Of a stretch of DNA of 64,000 bases, positions 11,241-22,440 are shown in pieces. The DNA is from Gymnothorax reevesii. Taxonomy: Eukaryota > Chordata > Actinopteri > Anguilliformes > Muraenidae. Both the position numbers and the translations under genes were made by a program. The first letter of the stretch is position 1; each line of letters opens with the position of its first letter. Under the pieces are notes generated by a model, which made no database searches, was not told the DNA's origin, and worked only from the letters and a program-made list of their open reading frames with translations. Location of the stretch: assembly GCA_029721435.1 (NCBI GenBank), contig CM056574.1, positions 76,241,501 to 76,305,500 on the forward strand, read 5' to 3'.

Positions 11241-12049
11241 CTTAATTACAAATCCGGGAGAACACATGATCAGGGAGAACAGGTGCAATTAATGGTATCA
11301 ATAATCAGGGAGGGACACATGAGGAATAAACTAATTACATGAATTTGGCTGTAGCCAAAACGCAGACAGGGATCACAAGACAAACTTATGAACAGAACAG
11401 CTCCGGTCAAGGAGTACTAGTGCATAGTAAAAAGAAAGGAAAGCGCAAAGTAAATGTGGAAATCCACAGAAAATAGCAGCAGAGATAATTAGGGATAGGC
11501 AAGGAGGCGGAGACTAGAATTGGGCGACTACTGAGAGATCATTAGTCAATTAGTAAGTGCAGCTATACAATCCCGGGTGTTTGTTAGTAAATTAGTCCAA
11601 ATATACAAGGTTAGTTTGGGTTAGTAATTAGCAAAAACAATTAACTGTTAGTATGTGTTAGTAAGACAGTAAAAGAGAGGGGAAGGAAGAACACCAGATA
11701 ATGAAAGAAGATTGAAACCCAGAAACCAATAAATCACCTGAATGAGTTGTATGCAAGACAAGGGACCGTGAGCAAAGATACACACATGTCAAGACAGGGG
11801 AGACAAAGTGCTAAGCATGGCAAAGAAAACATGGCATGATAACTAATAAAATAAAACATGAAAAATAATAAAACAAGGAAATCTAAAATGCCAAAAACAG
11901 AATAAATAATCCTAAGAATGGTCAGACAAAGGCAGTGGTCACTAAACACAAGAATCAATAATCATGGCAAGGCCAGGCACTGAACTTAAACTAGGCTAGG
12001 GATCATGGCATAGCAGAACTACCAAAACCAAAAGAGCAGAATCACAACA
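10711..12049 (-). repeat. 5' LTR of the Sushi-like element
   Basis: 1339 bp with TG...CA ends, collinear with 5549-6636 except for an inserted SINE/LINE-tail sequence at about 11064-11240. CAAGG follows at 12050-12054. Confidence 0.9.
11064..11240 (+). mobile_element. SINE or LINE-tail insertion with (ATT)n end inside the Sushi 5' LTR
   Basis: Present in this LTR and absent from its partner at the matching point (about 5875), so it arrived after integration. It has the look of a common fish retroposon tail, with GTAAAGCG and AAAAGCGCTATATAAA segments, and ends in an ATT microsatellite (11203-11240). No clear target duplication was found and the family is not named. Confidence 0.6.
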
Positions 12050-13468
12050 CAAGGTCATTAATGTAGATGAGGAACAGCAGGGGTCCCAACACCGATCCCT
12101 AGGGGATGCCACTCTCCACCATACATAGCTCAGATGAGATACCACTGACCACCACTCTTTGTGTTCTGTCCTGTAACCAGTTTTGAATCCACTCCAGAAT
12201 GCCACCTGTAACTCTGATGGAGCTCATTTTAAAAATTAGTCTCTTATGCGGTGCTGTATCAAATGCTTTCTGAAAATCCAAGTATATGATGTCATAAGCC
12301 CTGCTCTGGTCCTAAGTCTTGGTGGCCTCTTCAAAAAATTCCAGAAGGTTTGTCAGGCATGACCTTCCCTCAGGAAAACCATGTTGGCTATCCCTCAAGA
12401 TACTGTTACGTTCAAGAAATAAGTCCAGCTCATCTTTTATGATAGATTCCAATATTTTGCACGCAATGCAAGTTAAACTGACTGGCCTGTAATTTCCATG
12501 CCCTCTGGCCATATGAAGACCCCCTCTGAGGTAAAATTCTCAACAAAGTGACTGTGTAAGGCATCCGCAATATCCTTGTTATCAAATAGCAGCGATCCAT
12601 TTTTATTCTTTATGCACTTAACCTGCTCTTTGACTTTCCCTTTTCTGCTACAGTACTGAAAGAAGCGCTTAGGGTTAGTTTTTGCCCCCTCTGCAATTTT
12701 TCTCTCATACAGTCTTCTAGCTCTTTTTTGACCTCAGTATTCAGCCGTAGTGTAATCATTATTATCCTTTATATACATCTTATAAAGATTCCTCTTTTCC
12801 CTCAAAATCCTACAAATACTTTTGGTCATCTCCTGAGGATTCTGCTTTTTCAGCTAACTTTTGGACACCTTTGGAATGAATCTGCATTGTAATTCAAGTA
12901 AAACCCTCTTAAATCTTTCCAACATCTCATTTACGGACTCACAGCCCAGGAGTGCCTCCCATTTTATTTCACTTAGATATGAGCGCATCCTGTCAAAGTT
13001 TGCTCGCCTAAACTTGGAAATTTTTATTTTTGAACATGCCTTTTTAACTTCCCACGAAACATCAAAATTAACAGCAGAGTGATCACTTGTCCCCAGTGGC
13101 TCCAGTACCTCAACATTGATAATTCTATCTGGGTCATTACAGAGCACTAAGTCTAAAATTGCCTTCTCTATTGTAGGTTTATAAACGTACTGCACCAAGA
13201 AATTATCATTTATAACATCTAGAAATTCTTCCTCCCCCCGTCCTTTCACCATTTCCCAATTGATACCAGAATAATTTAAGTCTCCCATAATAATAGTCCC
13301 TCCTCCCCTACAAGCTTGCGTAATCCTCCTAAAAAGCATTTCATTGACTGTACTGTCCAAAGCTGGTGGTCGATAGCATACTCCTATGTTTAAATCTGTC
13401 TCGTGTTTGCCAATGAGCCTGACCCAGATATCTTCACAGGGCAAGGAATGTTCAAAGTTCATGTCGTC
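12050..13468 (-). pseudogene. CR1-type LINE ORF2: endonuclease and N-terminal RT
   Basis: From right to left: an APE endonuclease (IGVCYRPPALDS, GDLNYSGINW, then LGTSDHSAVNF; about 13460-13050), a linker (FRRANFDRMRSYLSE), then RT with NYRPVSLTC (about 12495), FLERNSILRDSQHGF, the MDFQKAFDTAPH aspartate motif (about 12280) and GSVLGPLLFLIYINDL at the Sushi insertion point. A deletion or degeneration around 12520-12850 and several stops (for example a stop in place of Gln before GSVLGP) show it is dead. The 5' end is truncated near 13468, with no ORF1 attached. The rest of RT is at 5164-5548. Confidence 0.85.
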
Positions 13469-14202
13469 TTACATACTGGAACAACAGAATAATGTTGCCT
13501 CACTAATTTAAACAAATCATTAGTCATGGGATGAGTCTTCAAACATGCATTCAGATTATGCAAGATACTGTGTAACACCTTTCAACTGTTATAAAAATAG
13601 TTGTTTTCTGTGTTTTTGTTTTTTACCTATATTTCTACCTCAGTATACTTGTGGGAATTATATATTTTATTCTCATTACCTGCAATGGTATTTTTTAATA
13701 CGTTTTCACCAAAAAATTACAGAGTGGTAATTTATTATGACCTTCTTTAGACGGAAGTGGTGGTATATAATCTTCACTGAACACAACTCTATTCCTACTT
13801 GCAAATAGACACTTTAGCTTGCTTTAGATTTGATTGCGTAACTGGCTGACTTCTGGGTAGTGGTGGGTTGAAGAAAGGGACAACCAATCAAGGAATAGCT
13901 GGATTATTCAATAGAAATGTGCTGCTCCTGCCAGCACAGAGTGCGAAACGCAAAAATAGAAGGCTGCTAATTATTATCCACAGCATTCAACTCCTTCATT
14001 ACGTTTCAGTAGGTAAGGGGGGCTCCTACCTCCCCCAAGTCATATTATTTAGGCAGTAACTTGGTTACATTTCAGAACTGAAAACAAAGTGGCACAGTAT
14101 GTAATGTATTAAAAGAGAATGAGTTATTTGTTAGAAAAACATTATACACCTGCATCAGGACTAAACTAACAGCATTAAACTAAAATGTAATGTAAATTAT
14201 GA
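13469..14202. other. Unassigned AT-rich sequence
   Basis: No coding similarity, RNA gene or terminal repeat was recognised here, apart from the 140-bp block at 13818-13957 that recurs at 14866-15005. Confidence 0.5.
13818..13957 (+). repeat. 140-bp direct repeat, copy 1
   Basis: By eye this block matches 14866-15005 base for base in the same orientation, 1048 bp apart. Flanks on both sides differ, so it is a discrete module and not the edge of a longer duplication. It has no ORF of note and no recognised family. Confidence 0.85.
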
Positions 14203-14815
14203 TTGTTAAAAAGAGATAGGAATTTACACTTGACAAACCCACTTCCAGAACTTCCTTACGACACTGTAAAATGGAAAGGAAAACAGTTCTCAGACTCAAT
14301 TATTAAACAAATTGACAGCTTAGTCTGTTCGTGCGACAAGGAGTTTCATACTGGTGCCCAGGTAGGAGACCTCCTGGAGCGTGCAGACAAGCTCCACGCC
14401 AGGGGTACGTTTCCCAAAAGCGTAGTAATTAGCAACTTACATAGTTCGTCCATTCAGTCAATGGGTCCAACTTTGTCAGTATCTATGATTTCGGGAAATG
14501 CACCCCAGAGCGGGAAGGGATCCAGTGGTCATGGTCCATGTTGGGACAAATGACGTAGGTAAGGGTAGGTTTGAAGTTCTGTTAGACAAATTTGTGGAAT
14601 TAGCTGAAAAGCTTAGGAGCAGATCCTCCATGTAGTTTTCTCTGGGATTCTACCAGTACCACGTGCAAGCAGAGGGAAGCAGAATTTTATCTGGGTTTTA
14701 AGACGTAGCCATGAACCTGGTGTACAAAAGAAGTGTACAGGTTTTTGGGGCACTGTAACGTCCTCTGGGAGAGGGGTGACCAGTTCAAGCCAGACGGACT
14801 ACACCCGAACCGGAG
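14203..14815 (+). pseudogene. CR1-type LINE ORF1 (SGNH esterase-like domain), first part
   Basis: In broken frames the plus strand reads a VHVGTNDVGKG motif, a FVELAEKLRSRSS helix, a degenerate pro-rich segment, then ERGDQFKPDGLHPN close to 14815. GTND and DGLHPN are the block III and block V hallmarks of the SGNH/esterase domain found in CR1-family ORF1 proteins. The sequence breaks at the transposon insertion and resumes at 17130 (TIALRKRMLRVAQG). Stops are frequent. It is on the strand opposite to the CR1 ORF2 at 12.0-13.5 kb and is a separate insertion. Confidence 0.7.
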
Positions 14816-14865
14816 GGTACCATTCATAGATATATATATATATAGAACACTAGATTGCTGATACA

Positions 14866-15005
14866 CTTGCTTTAGATTTGATTGCGTAACTGGCTGACTT
14901 CTGGGTAGTGGTGGGTTGAAGAAAGGGACAACCAATCAAGGAATAGCTGGATTATTCAATAGAAATGTGCTGCTCCTGCCAGCACAGAGTGCGAAACGCA
15001 AAAAT
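14866..15005 (+). repeat. 140-bp direct repeat, copy 2, inside a transposon end
   Basis: Same block as 13818-13957. Here it sits within the left inverted terminal region, replacing about 20 bp that the right end retains. Confidence 0.85.
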
Positions 15006-15520
15006 TAAGTGAAGCATCTGTTCTACGAGCCAATACACCCGGAAGTAAAATTCGCTCATTGACTGCCATTCACTTTAGCCTACTTTAAAATAACATTTTC
15101 AAAAACACTCGTGTGTGAGTCTGTGTTATTTTGGTATCGCTGCGCAGACTAACATTTTGTCTCCCTAAATATGTGCTTTTCGAAGGATGGAAAGCGGCAC
15201 ACTTTCTAAAGCAAAGATCGAAATGTGACTCGCTGTTAACTTAAAGTGCAACAGAGACGTGACCGAGGCTTTTACCTTTGATATGATAATTGCTTGGAAG
15301 TTATCGCCGATATAAGAAATGTCGATGAATGTCCGTGTACGTTATCAAATTACACTCTGGTTTCCTCACTTCATTGTACCCTGGTTGACTATTTAAATTG
15401 CCCGATTTAATGCCAACGCTGACAAAAGGACGCGCAGGTGAAGCCTTTCTCCCCGCTTGTCTTTTGAAGCTCTGTATAAAACAGACAAAGCGACTTGTCC
15501 ACTGTTTTAAATATCATGCA

Positions 15521-16635
15521 TGTCATGGTTCTGGTTTTTGTTCATGTTTTGTGTTTATGATTATTGTCTTTTATAATATTATGGTTTTTGGGTCATTCCA
15601 CGTTTCACTTCCAGTGCACTTGTCTCCCCTGTCTTGTGATCTAGTTGGTTCAGTCCGTCTTCCCTGTCTGCGTGCTCACTGACTTCGGGTGCTTTAAAGG
15701 CAGTCTGGTGTTTAAAACATTTCTTCGTATCTCGTTTTCTCCCTTCACTCTTCTGTTCTGATTACTAACGAGTCTAACACTTGTATTATAGTATACTAAC
15801 ACAACTAACCATGTGTATATATAGATTCGATTACTAAAATATTAATGAGCACTCTGGTTTAAGTTTTAAAACCGCACCGCTACTAATAGACTAATTCCCT
15901 CTCCGCAGTCGCCCCTGTTGTATTCTCCGCCCCTTTTGCGTTCCACCGTCCTCCCCCTATGTTCAGCGAGAATCTCTCGCACGTGCTTAATTACTTTCCT
16001 GCTCTTGTTATCTGTGCACGTAGAACTCCTGGACCGGAGCTGTTTAAATGTCATAGGCTGTCTGTGTGATTCCCGTTCGTATTTCGTCTCTCGCCAATTT
16101 TTGTGGTAAGGGTTTCCCTCATGTGATTCTCCCGATGTAATTAGCCTCATTCCCCACAGCTGATCTCTGTATAGCATGTGACCATTCTTGTGTGTATATT
16201 AGGAGTCTTTTCACGCACAGCTCTTGTCAGAACGTTGATCAATATCTCTTTGTGCAGAGCTCCTTGTATGCCATTGATTATTGTTTCTCTTCTACTGGAT
16301 AGTCAGACCCTGATTCTTGCCATTGCCCTTTTTGTACTGTTTTTGCCTTTCTGGATTTTGACCTATTTTTGTATGACCACGAGTTCTGTGTTTGGATGCC
16401 CTGTGTATGACCATTGGCTTTGCCCATCGACAACCACTTTTTGCCTATCATTTTTGTACCTCTGCCCATCTGTCTTACTGGTTCTGACCCCGGCCTGTCT
16501 AGTCGACGCTGTTTTTGGATTCAGTATTGTGGCTTGGCAATTCCTGTGTTTTCTGGCTTTGACTCGGACTCCATGAAAGGCATACGTTTTTTGGATTTCC
16601 CTCTCTTGCGTGTGGTTCCTGAACGCACCGTCTCA
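15521..16635 (+). repeat. Solo LTR, diverged Sushi-like subfamily
   Basis: 1115 bp starting TGTCATGG and ending GTCTCA, flanked by 5-bp ATGCA at 15516-15520 and 16636-16640. Internal order (TACTAAC-like heptads, a CTCCGCCCC block, a Cys/Trp-rich false reading frame at the 3' half) matches the Sushi-like LTRs at 5549 and 19315, but identity is much lower. No internal region remains, consistent with LTR-LTR recombination. Confidence 0.75.
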
Positions 16636-17129
16636 ATGCAGGTAAGAAGTATTGTCCTTGAATGTCAATTACAAGTAGCTAGCTAGCTTGTTAGCCACCT
16701 TTTTAATTTATTTACCACTAAGTCAATGCAGTCCCCACAACGCCAAGGTAGCTCGCTGGTGACCGTCATCGATCGCTCGCGTTCGCTTTCAATCAGCGGT
16801 CTGTTCAAGTCAATGGGACGGCTAATTAGCTAGCTAGCACCAAACGCGATTTTTTACTATTAAAGTGACAACTTTGCATTTATACGTTAACTTAAGCATG
16901 AAACGTTTTATTACAGCTCTTCTAATATTTATTGCTGCTAAAGGCAGCCGCACATCTCAACATTTTCTCGCTTTTATCGACTTATTTGAAATTGGCTTCA
17001 TAGGAAACCATTCATTTTTATGAAGAAGTTGGGTGTATCGATATGGCGGCTGGGTGCTTCACTTTGGATAATGTAAATATGACGACATCAGCAATCTAGT
17101 GTTCTAATTATATATATCTATGGTACCAT

Positions 17130-17230
17130 TGCACTGCGTAAGCGTATGTTGAGGGTGGCACAAGGTTGTTTAAACTAGAACTGCGTTCCGTCAGAACGAA
17201 CCTCGAGAATGTGCATGCCAAAATATTGAC
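17130..17230 (+). pseudogene. CR1-type LINE ORF1, C-terminal end
   Basis: It continues the esterase-like ORF1 of 14203-14815 across the transposon insertion (TIALRKRMLRVAQGCLN), ending at a stop. The uninterrupted match across the 8-bp duplication dates the transposon after the LINE. Confidence 0.65.
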
Positions 17231-17261
17231 GCAAAAGTTAAAAGCAATGTCTCTCTCTCAG

Positions 17262-17304
<43 letters not shown>

Positions 17305-17470
17305 CTAGAGTGGCAGTCTGATGGTAGTTAGTCTGTCAGTCTGTCTCTCTCTTTCTCTCTCTCTCTCTGTCACATACTCACACACGCGCGCACTACAGTG
17401 GCAGTCTGGCAGATTGTAGGTAGTTAGTCTGTCTCTCTTTCTTACTCTCTCTGCGCGTGCGTGAGCATTC
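17262..17470. repeat. CA and CT microsatellites in a short duplicated unit
   Basis: (CA)n at 17262-17306 and (CT)n at 17341-17370. An imperfect unit with AGTGGCAGTCTG and GTAGTTAGTCTGTC occurs twice (about 17310 and 17398). Confidence 0.8.
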
Positions 17471-17595
17471 GGAGTGAGTGGGTACGGGGTGAGATCTTTT
17501 TTGCGGGATTTGCGATTTTATATGTTTTTGTTTTGTGTAGTTTTGTTGTTATTTACCATTGGTTTTTGTAATTAGCTTGCAGGGTTGGTTTGGTG

Positions 17596-18563
17596 TGTGG
17601 GAAAATATTAATCTATGTAACCTTAATAATCAGGTTTCTTCAAATGAATGAGCATTGAAATGTACTATCAATGTATTACTATAAGCATGATTATATTTAG
17701 CCACTACAGAATTGTTGTATTCATTATATCTGCATACATTATTAATCAAGTACCGTGTGTCTAAGAATTAAACCTCAACTAATATTAAATGAGACATTGT
17801 ATTAGTCTCAGACAAAATTAACCTGAGTATATGGTGCTGAATTTCTGAAGAGACTCTCTGTGGGTCCGTATCTTATTTTTAGACTGTCTGTGCCTCCCTT
17901 GAAGTCCCCAGCTGCGCCACTTATCAAATTGGCCTTGTCTTAAAAAGATTACAGGGAATTCTCTTTCCGTGTATTAATTCATACAGGAGGATAGACTCCT
18001 CAAGGATCAGAAATGAGTTGTGCTCCTTGATAAGATATCTTTTGATGCCTGAAGCAATAAATGATGTGACTGCGGTGGAGAGACCTTGGTTGGGTAGAGT
18101 TCATGCATATTTTTAGACTGAGGGAGTTTTGCAGCTGGAAGAATCAGAAGATTGACAACAAAGGGACAATGAGCTATAAAGATGGGTACTTGGAAGAGCT
18201 CTGGGCTGCTGCTCTCTCTCTCTCTCAGCCTGCTGGCCCAATGACCAGTGCTTCTGACTATTCTTCTTTCCAATTCTTTGCTAAAGATCATCAGTTGTGT
18301 TTGGTTTCTGCATTATTTGATGGTTTGAAGCCTATCTTTCATTTGTCTGTATCTGTGCACATGAAGTTACCTTATTGTACTGTTTCTACCTTCTGTTTCG
18401 TCCAATGGTTTGATTATTATCATCTTTGATTACATGCATATGATTTCTCTTGATTATGTATTGACTTACTTTCTGATTAAATGATGAAAACATAATTGCA
18501 AATATAAACGGTGTTTTGGGTCTTTCATTTAAGGTCAATTCCAAGCCAGTCACGAATTCCACA
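17596..18563 (+). repeat. 5' LTR of the retrovirus-like element
   Basis: It begins TGTGGGAAAA and ends near CCACA just before the primer site; the inverted ends TGTGG/CCACA set the edges (the right edge could be 18566). The first 420 bp are nearly identical to 25203-25627. A TATA-like CTATAAAGA lies near 18174. Confidence 0.7.
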
Positions 18564-18571
18564 ACAAATTT

Positions 18572-18589
18572 TGGCACCCCAGATGGGAC
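18572..18589 (+). promoter_or_regulatory. Primer binding site, tRNA-Arg type
   Basis: TGGCACCCCAGATGGGAC is complementary over 18 bases to the 3' end (with CCA) of the vertebrate tRNA-Arg(CCT) isodecoder as I remember it. It lies 8 bp after the presumed LTR end. Arginine-tRNA priming is known from snakehead retrovirus. The match is from memory and needs a tRNA comparison. Confidence 0.65.
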
Positions 18590-19089
18590 TGGTTTGATTG
18601 ACATCAAGGAAGGACAGATTTGATCTCGTCCGGGAACGGCATCAGACGCCCGGACAACGGACACGGTACACCGTCGATTGCCGAATACCTATTGGGCTTA
18701 AAACAATTGGGCCTGCTGAGGATTAGACATTTAGAATAGGTGTCTGCAATCGAGGGTTTTCATGTCTGTGTAAAATATATTCATATATACATCATATATC
18801 CATATTATTACATAATCATTGATCTCATATGCTTTAAGGATAGAATATAAATCAATTTAAGTAAATTTGAACCAGTTTTGATATTTTATGCTGTTTTTAG
18901 ATAATTTTGAATCAGTTTTAAGTTTTTATATCTTACCTGCATGCCTTTTGCATTTGTGTGTCCGGTGTAGGCAGGAATATGGTGTCGACAGGATTTTGTG
19001 ATTGACCACAGCAAGGTTACGAATAAGTCCTAGATTATACCTGAATTAAAAGAAAAATTCGGCAAAAGGAAAAAGGAAAATTTGGGGAT

Positions 19090-19309
19090 CTAGGCTACTC
19101 TCACTAAGTCCTATTGTTTCATTAGAGAGGTCTGGAACATGGGCTATTCCCTTGTCAAGGAGAATATAGAAAGTCCTGTCTTACCATTTGAGAGGTCTGG
19201 AAGACAGGCTATTCTCATTCAAAAAGAGAATATAGAAGTCCTGTGATCCCATTTGAGAGGTCTGGGTAGCAGGCTATTCTTAATAGAAGAATATAGATTT
19301 AGAAGTCCT
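19090..19309 (+). repeat. Degenerate minisatellite, unit about 65 bp
   Basis: Repeats of GAGAGGTCTGG...GGCTATTC...GAATATAGAAGTCCT occur three to four times and resume after the solo LTR (about 20569-20640: GAGAGGTCTGG...GGCAATTCTC). It is the array into which the Sushi LTR inserted. Confidence 0.8.
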
Positions 19310-19314
19310 ACTTG

Positions 19315-20563
19315 TGTTAGGACCCTTGCTTTTCCATGTTTAAGTTTCGTGCCTGGCTATGCCATGTTTATTGATTTCTGTGTTTTAGTGACCTCTGCGT
19401 ATGTCTGACTATTCTTAGGATTGTGTTTTGGTAATTTAGATTTCTTGTTTTATTATTTCTCATATTCAGATTATTTAGTTATCATGGCATGTTTACATTC
19501 TCTTGTCTTGTTTATTTCTGCCATGCCATGCTTTGCACTACATCTACCCCGTCTTGTCTTGTGTAGGTCTTTGCTCACGGTTTAGTCTTGCGTGCCACTC
19601 CTTCGGGTGATTTACTGGTTTCTGGGATTTCAATCTTCCTTCATATCTCGTGTTCTTCCTTCCTTCCTCCTTTCGCTATCCACTAACCGTACTAACAGTT
19701 TATTGTTTTCGATAATTTACTAACACAGATTAACATTGTATATTTCTACTAACTGACTAACATGCACTCCGGATTGTATAGCTGCACATACTAATAGACT
19801 AACGATTTCTCAGCATTCACCCAATCTGTATCTCCGCCCTCCTTGCCTATCACTAATTATCTCTACTGCAGTTTCCACGTATATCTCAGGCTTTCCCTTT
19901 TCTTTAGACTGTACACTTTAGTACTCCTCCGGGGCTGTTGTTTGTTCATAGGAATGTCTTGTGATCCCTGTCTGCGTTTTGGCAGTTGCCAAATTCATGT
20001 TATTAGATTATTCCTCATGTGTCAATCCTGATTATTGTTTCGTTGATCACACCTGTTCTCCCCTGTCATTTGTTCACCCCGAATGTGTATATAAGGTGTC
20101 TTCACATTCAGTTCCATGTCAGATCGTAACTTCCTTGTTTCTTGTGCTAAGCTTGTTTCCGCCTTGACTCATTGTAATTATCTTTCTGACTGGATTGCCC
20201 GACTCCTGATTCTTGGTTTGCCTTTTTTTGGATATTTTTGCATCTGTGTTTTTGACCCTTTTTCTGCCCGACTTTGATTTTGTGGATTGTTGCCCTGGTT
20301 TCGATTCGGACTGTCGTCTGGCTTATGAGTTTGCTTCTCCCTCAAACCAACGCCTGTGTACCGAATCGGTCTTGCCTGACTACGATTTTTGTGATTGGTG
20401 CCCTGGTAACGAACTCTGTTCTGTCTCATTGGATTTGGAGCTTTGGATTACGGACTCTGTACTGTTGCCTTTCTCCCTGCGGGGGTTACCCCCCTTATTC
20501 AATAAAGCACCTATTTTTTGCAATCCCTTGTCCTCGCATTTGGTTCCAGATCGATACTTCACA
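19315..20563 (+). repeat. Solo LTR of the Sushi-like family
   Basis: 1249 bp, starting TGTTAGGACC and ending TTCACA, with 5-bp duplications ACTTG at 19310-19314 and 20564-20568. It aligns along its length with the reverse complement of the Sushi LTR at 5549-6636, including the CATTCTTAGGAT block, TACTAAC heptads and the 3' end with GGGGGTTACCCCCC followed by AATAAAGC. The open frames inside it are chance. Confidence 0.88.
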
Positions 20564-20639
20564 ACTTGCACCATTGAGAGGTCTGGACGAGGAGGGCAAT
20601 TCTCATAGAGAATTTAGGCTTGTACAAGACCTGTTAGTA

Positions 20640-22440
20640 TACAGGCAGTCTTCCATAGGAAGGCTTGCGTGCAGTTTATCTGGCCGCCCCAATAAACTTC
20701 ACGATTTCAGATGTTTACTTAACATCTCTTCGCCCCGATCAAGCGGGGAGGTGAAACGGGTCAGTGCGTGAATAAGGTAGGGAACGACAACTACAGATAT
20801 TCGGCCACACAGGCTTAGGATAGGGAAATAGGAATAATAGGAAATGTAATAATAGGAATAATGGTGTTAAGATATACGTGTGGTTAGGAATAAATAGGAG
20901 TCAAAGGTATGGCTTCAGTATATAGGGCGATAGGGATTTAATTAAAATTTGTCTCCCTGCTTTGGTCATCACATCTATTGCTGATTGTAATAATACTCCT
21001 GTAAATATTTGGAAAGATTGAAGTTTTTATCTTTGGGTCGATACATGCCCAAGATTCTAAGAAAATATTTCCTTGGAGGTGAAGTTTTTGGTCTCTGTTG
21101 GGATGTCTCTAGCCGATCCTCTGTTTTTCCAAACTGTTTTTTGGTGAGTTGTGACCCATCGAAGCAGGTCATAAGAAAATTTGAACCTTGGAGCTTTTCC
21201 AATGTGAATGAATGTGAGAGCGGAAAGGGCACTGAGGGAATCCTGTTATCATTCTCCTATGTCTGGATTATTATCTCTGCTTTGCCTGACTGTGCCTTGT
21301 ATTGTGTATTGTGATTTGGTTGCCTGGTTATGTTTATGTTTTGTCTTAGTTTAGTTTTGCCATATTCTTGTGATTGCCTGGTTTTCATTCCAGTCCATGT
21401 TTTTGTTTTTGCCCATGCATTGAATATGGTGATTTAAGTTGTAAAGTTTTACACAGTTTCTCAGAGAGGCAAGAATGATGATTTTGGTAGTAAGAACTTT
21501 AGCTGGTTATTGTCATCAGAGTGGATTTGGCAGTTGGTAAGCAGGTCATGTGAGTACGAGATGACAGATGGAGGTATTAAATCTGCATGTGCAACATGGA
21601 GGTGGTTGGTTAAACTAAGCGGAATTAATTTAGGTAGCAAACAGAGCAAAAGTTTAGCCTTTTAATGGGTGTAGAATTGTAAAGGGACAAACTTCATTTG
21701 CAAAATTGTGTGTTCATTATTACTGTTAATTTGTCTTACTGTTAGTATGTCTTTGTCATTGGAGTATTGGCCAGACTGGAAATACATTAAAAGGGGACAC
21801 TAAGGTGATCTTGATATTAAAATTTTGGTTTAAAGTAATAAAATTTGCTTGGGTGTAATAACATTGTTCGTATTTATTAATTAAAAAAACATATGCTCCT
21901 TTGAATGGTCAGCTGGCACAGAATTGAAAAATTTAGAAGAAACAATTTTTGAATGTTCATTGTACAGTGGCGTATTATTTTTCCCAATTTGTGTTAAACA
22001 GCATGTGTTCCTAATTTTATGGACAGTAGCCTTACTTCTGGTAACAGCTAATGAGTAGAATTTAATGGTGGGAGGTAGGAAATATTAACTTTCTATTATT
22101 AGAATAGTAGGCTATATGATTAATAAGGACAATTTGAAGAATTATTTTTTTAGAAAGAGAATAATGATATAAGTAGAAAGAATAAGTGACAAAAACAATA
22201 GAAAATTTTAAAGCAAAACAGAAGATATATATGTCATCAATAAAATATTATTGCTGATGAAACATTTAGGTTGCTGATGGAAAATTAACTGTTAGTCCTT
22301 TTATTGAATAAGTACCACTGTGGTGTACTGAGTTAAAAATTGAAAAGTACTTAGGAAATGTAATTGTTAACTCATTCAGGAGCAAAGTGGGTAACCTCAA
22401 AAAGGTTTTAAGGTCTTATTAATATTTTTTAAGTAATGCT
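20640..22440. other. AT-rich interior of the LTR element, nothing recognised
   Basis: Short open frames only (longest about 100 codons at 21009-21314), with no domain or codon pattern that I can support. Confidence 0.5.

Larger units (their letters stand above)
5549..12049 (-). mobile_element. Complete Sushi-like Ty3/gypsy (chromovirus) retrotransposon
   Basis: Two LTRs (5549-6636 and 10711-12049) bound gag and a pol of the ordinary Ty3/gypsy order protease-RT-RNase H-integrase-chromodomain, all on the minus strand. The 5-bp target duplication CAAGG is intact at 5544-5548 and 12050-12054. Gag and pol resemble the vertebrate Sushi group, the lineage behind PEG10/RTL genes. The target is the RT of a CR1-type LINE. 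It is not functional: the protease Asp is replaced, gag is frameshifted, and the integrase tail is deleted. Confidence 0.92.
14824..17121. mobile_element. DNA transposon (hAT-like by 8-bp target duplication), non-autonomous
   Basis: Identical 8-bp flanks GGTACCAT lie at 14816-14823 and 17122-17129, and removal restores the CR1 ORF1 frame. The ends are inverted: a TA-rich stretch followed by AGAACACTAGATTGCTGAT on the left and its complement on the right (about 17084-17104). Similar subterminal sequence continues inward (AAGTGAAGCA...ATACACCC on the left from 15006; its complement around 17030-17065). No transposase was found. About half of it is a later solo LTR (15521-16635), and the left terminal repeat is interrupted by the 140-bp block. 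The superfamily is inferred from target length only. Confidence 0.65.

Noticed and set aside
16178..16686. Open frame of 132 codons, membrane-like
   Set aside because: Located in the solo LTR at 15521-16635; hydrophobicity comes from T-rich sequence.
19843..20771. Overlapping open frames of 62-165 codons
   Set aside because: They lie inside a Sushi solo LTR, are Cys/Phe-rich by composition, and have counterparts in the other LTRs.
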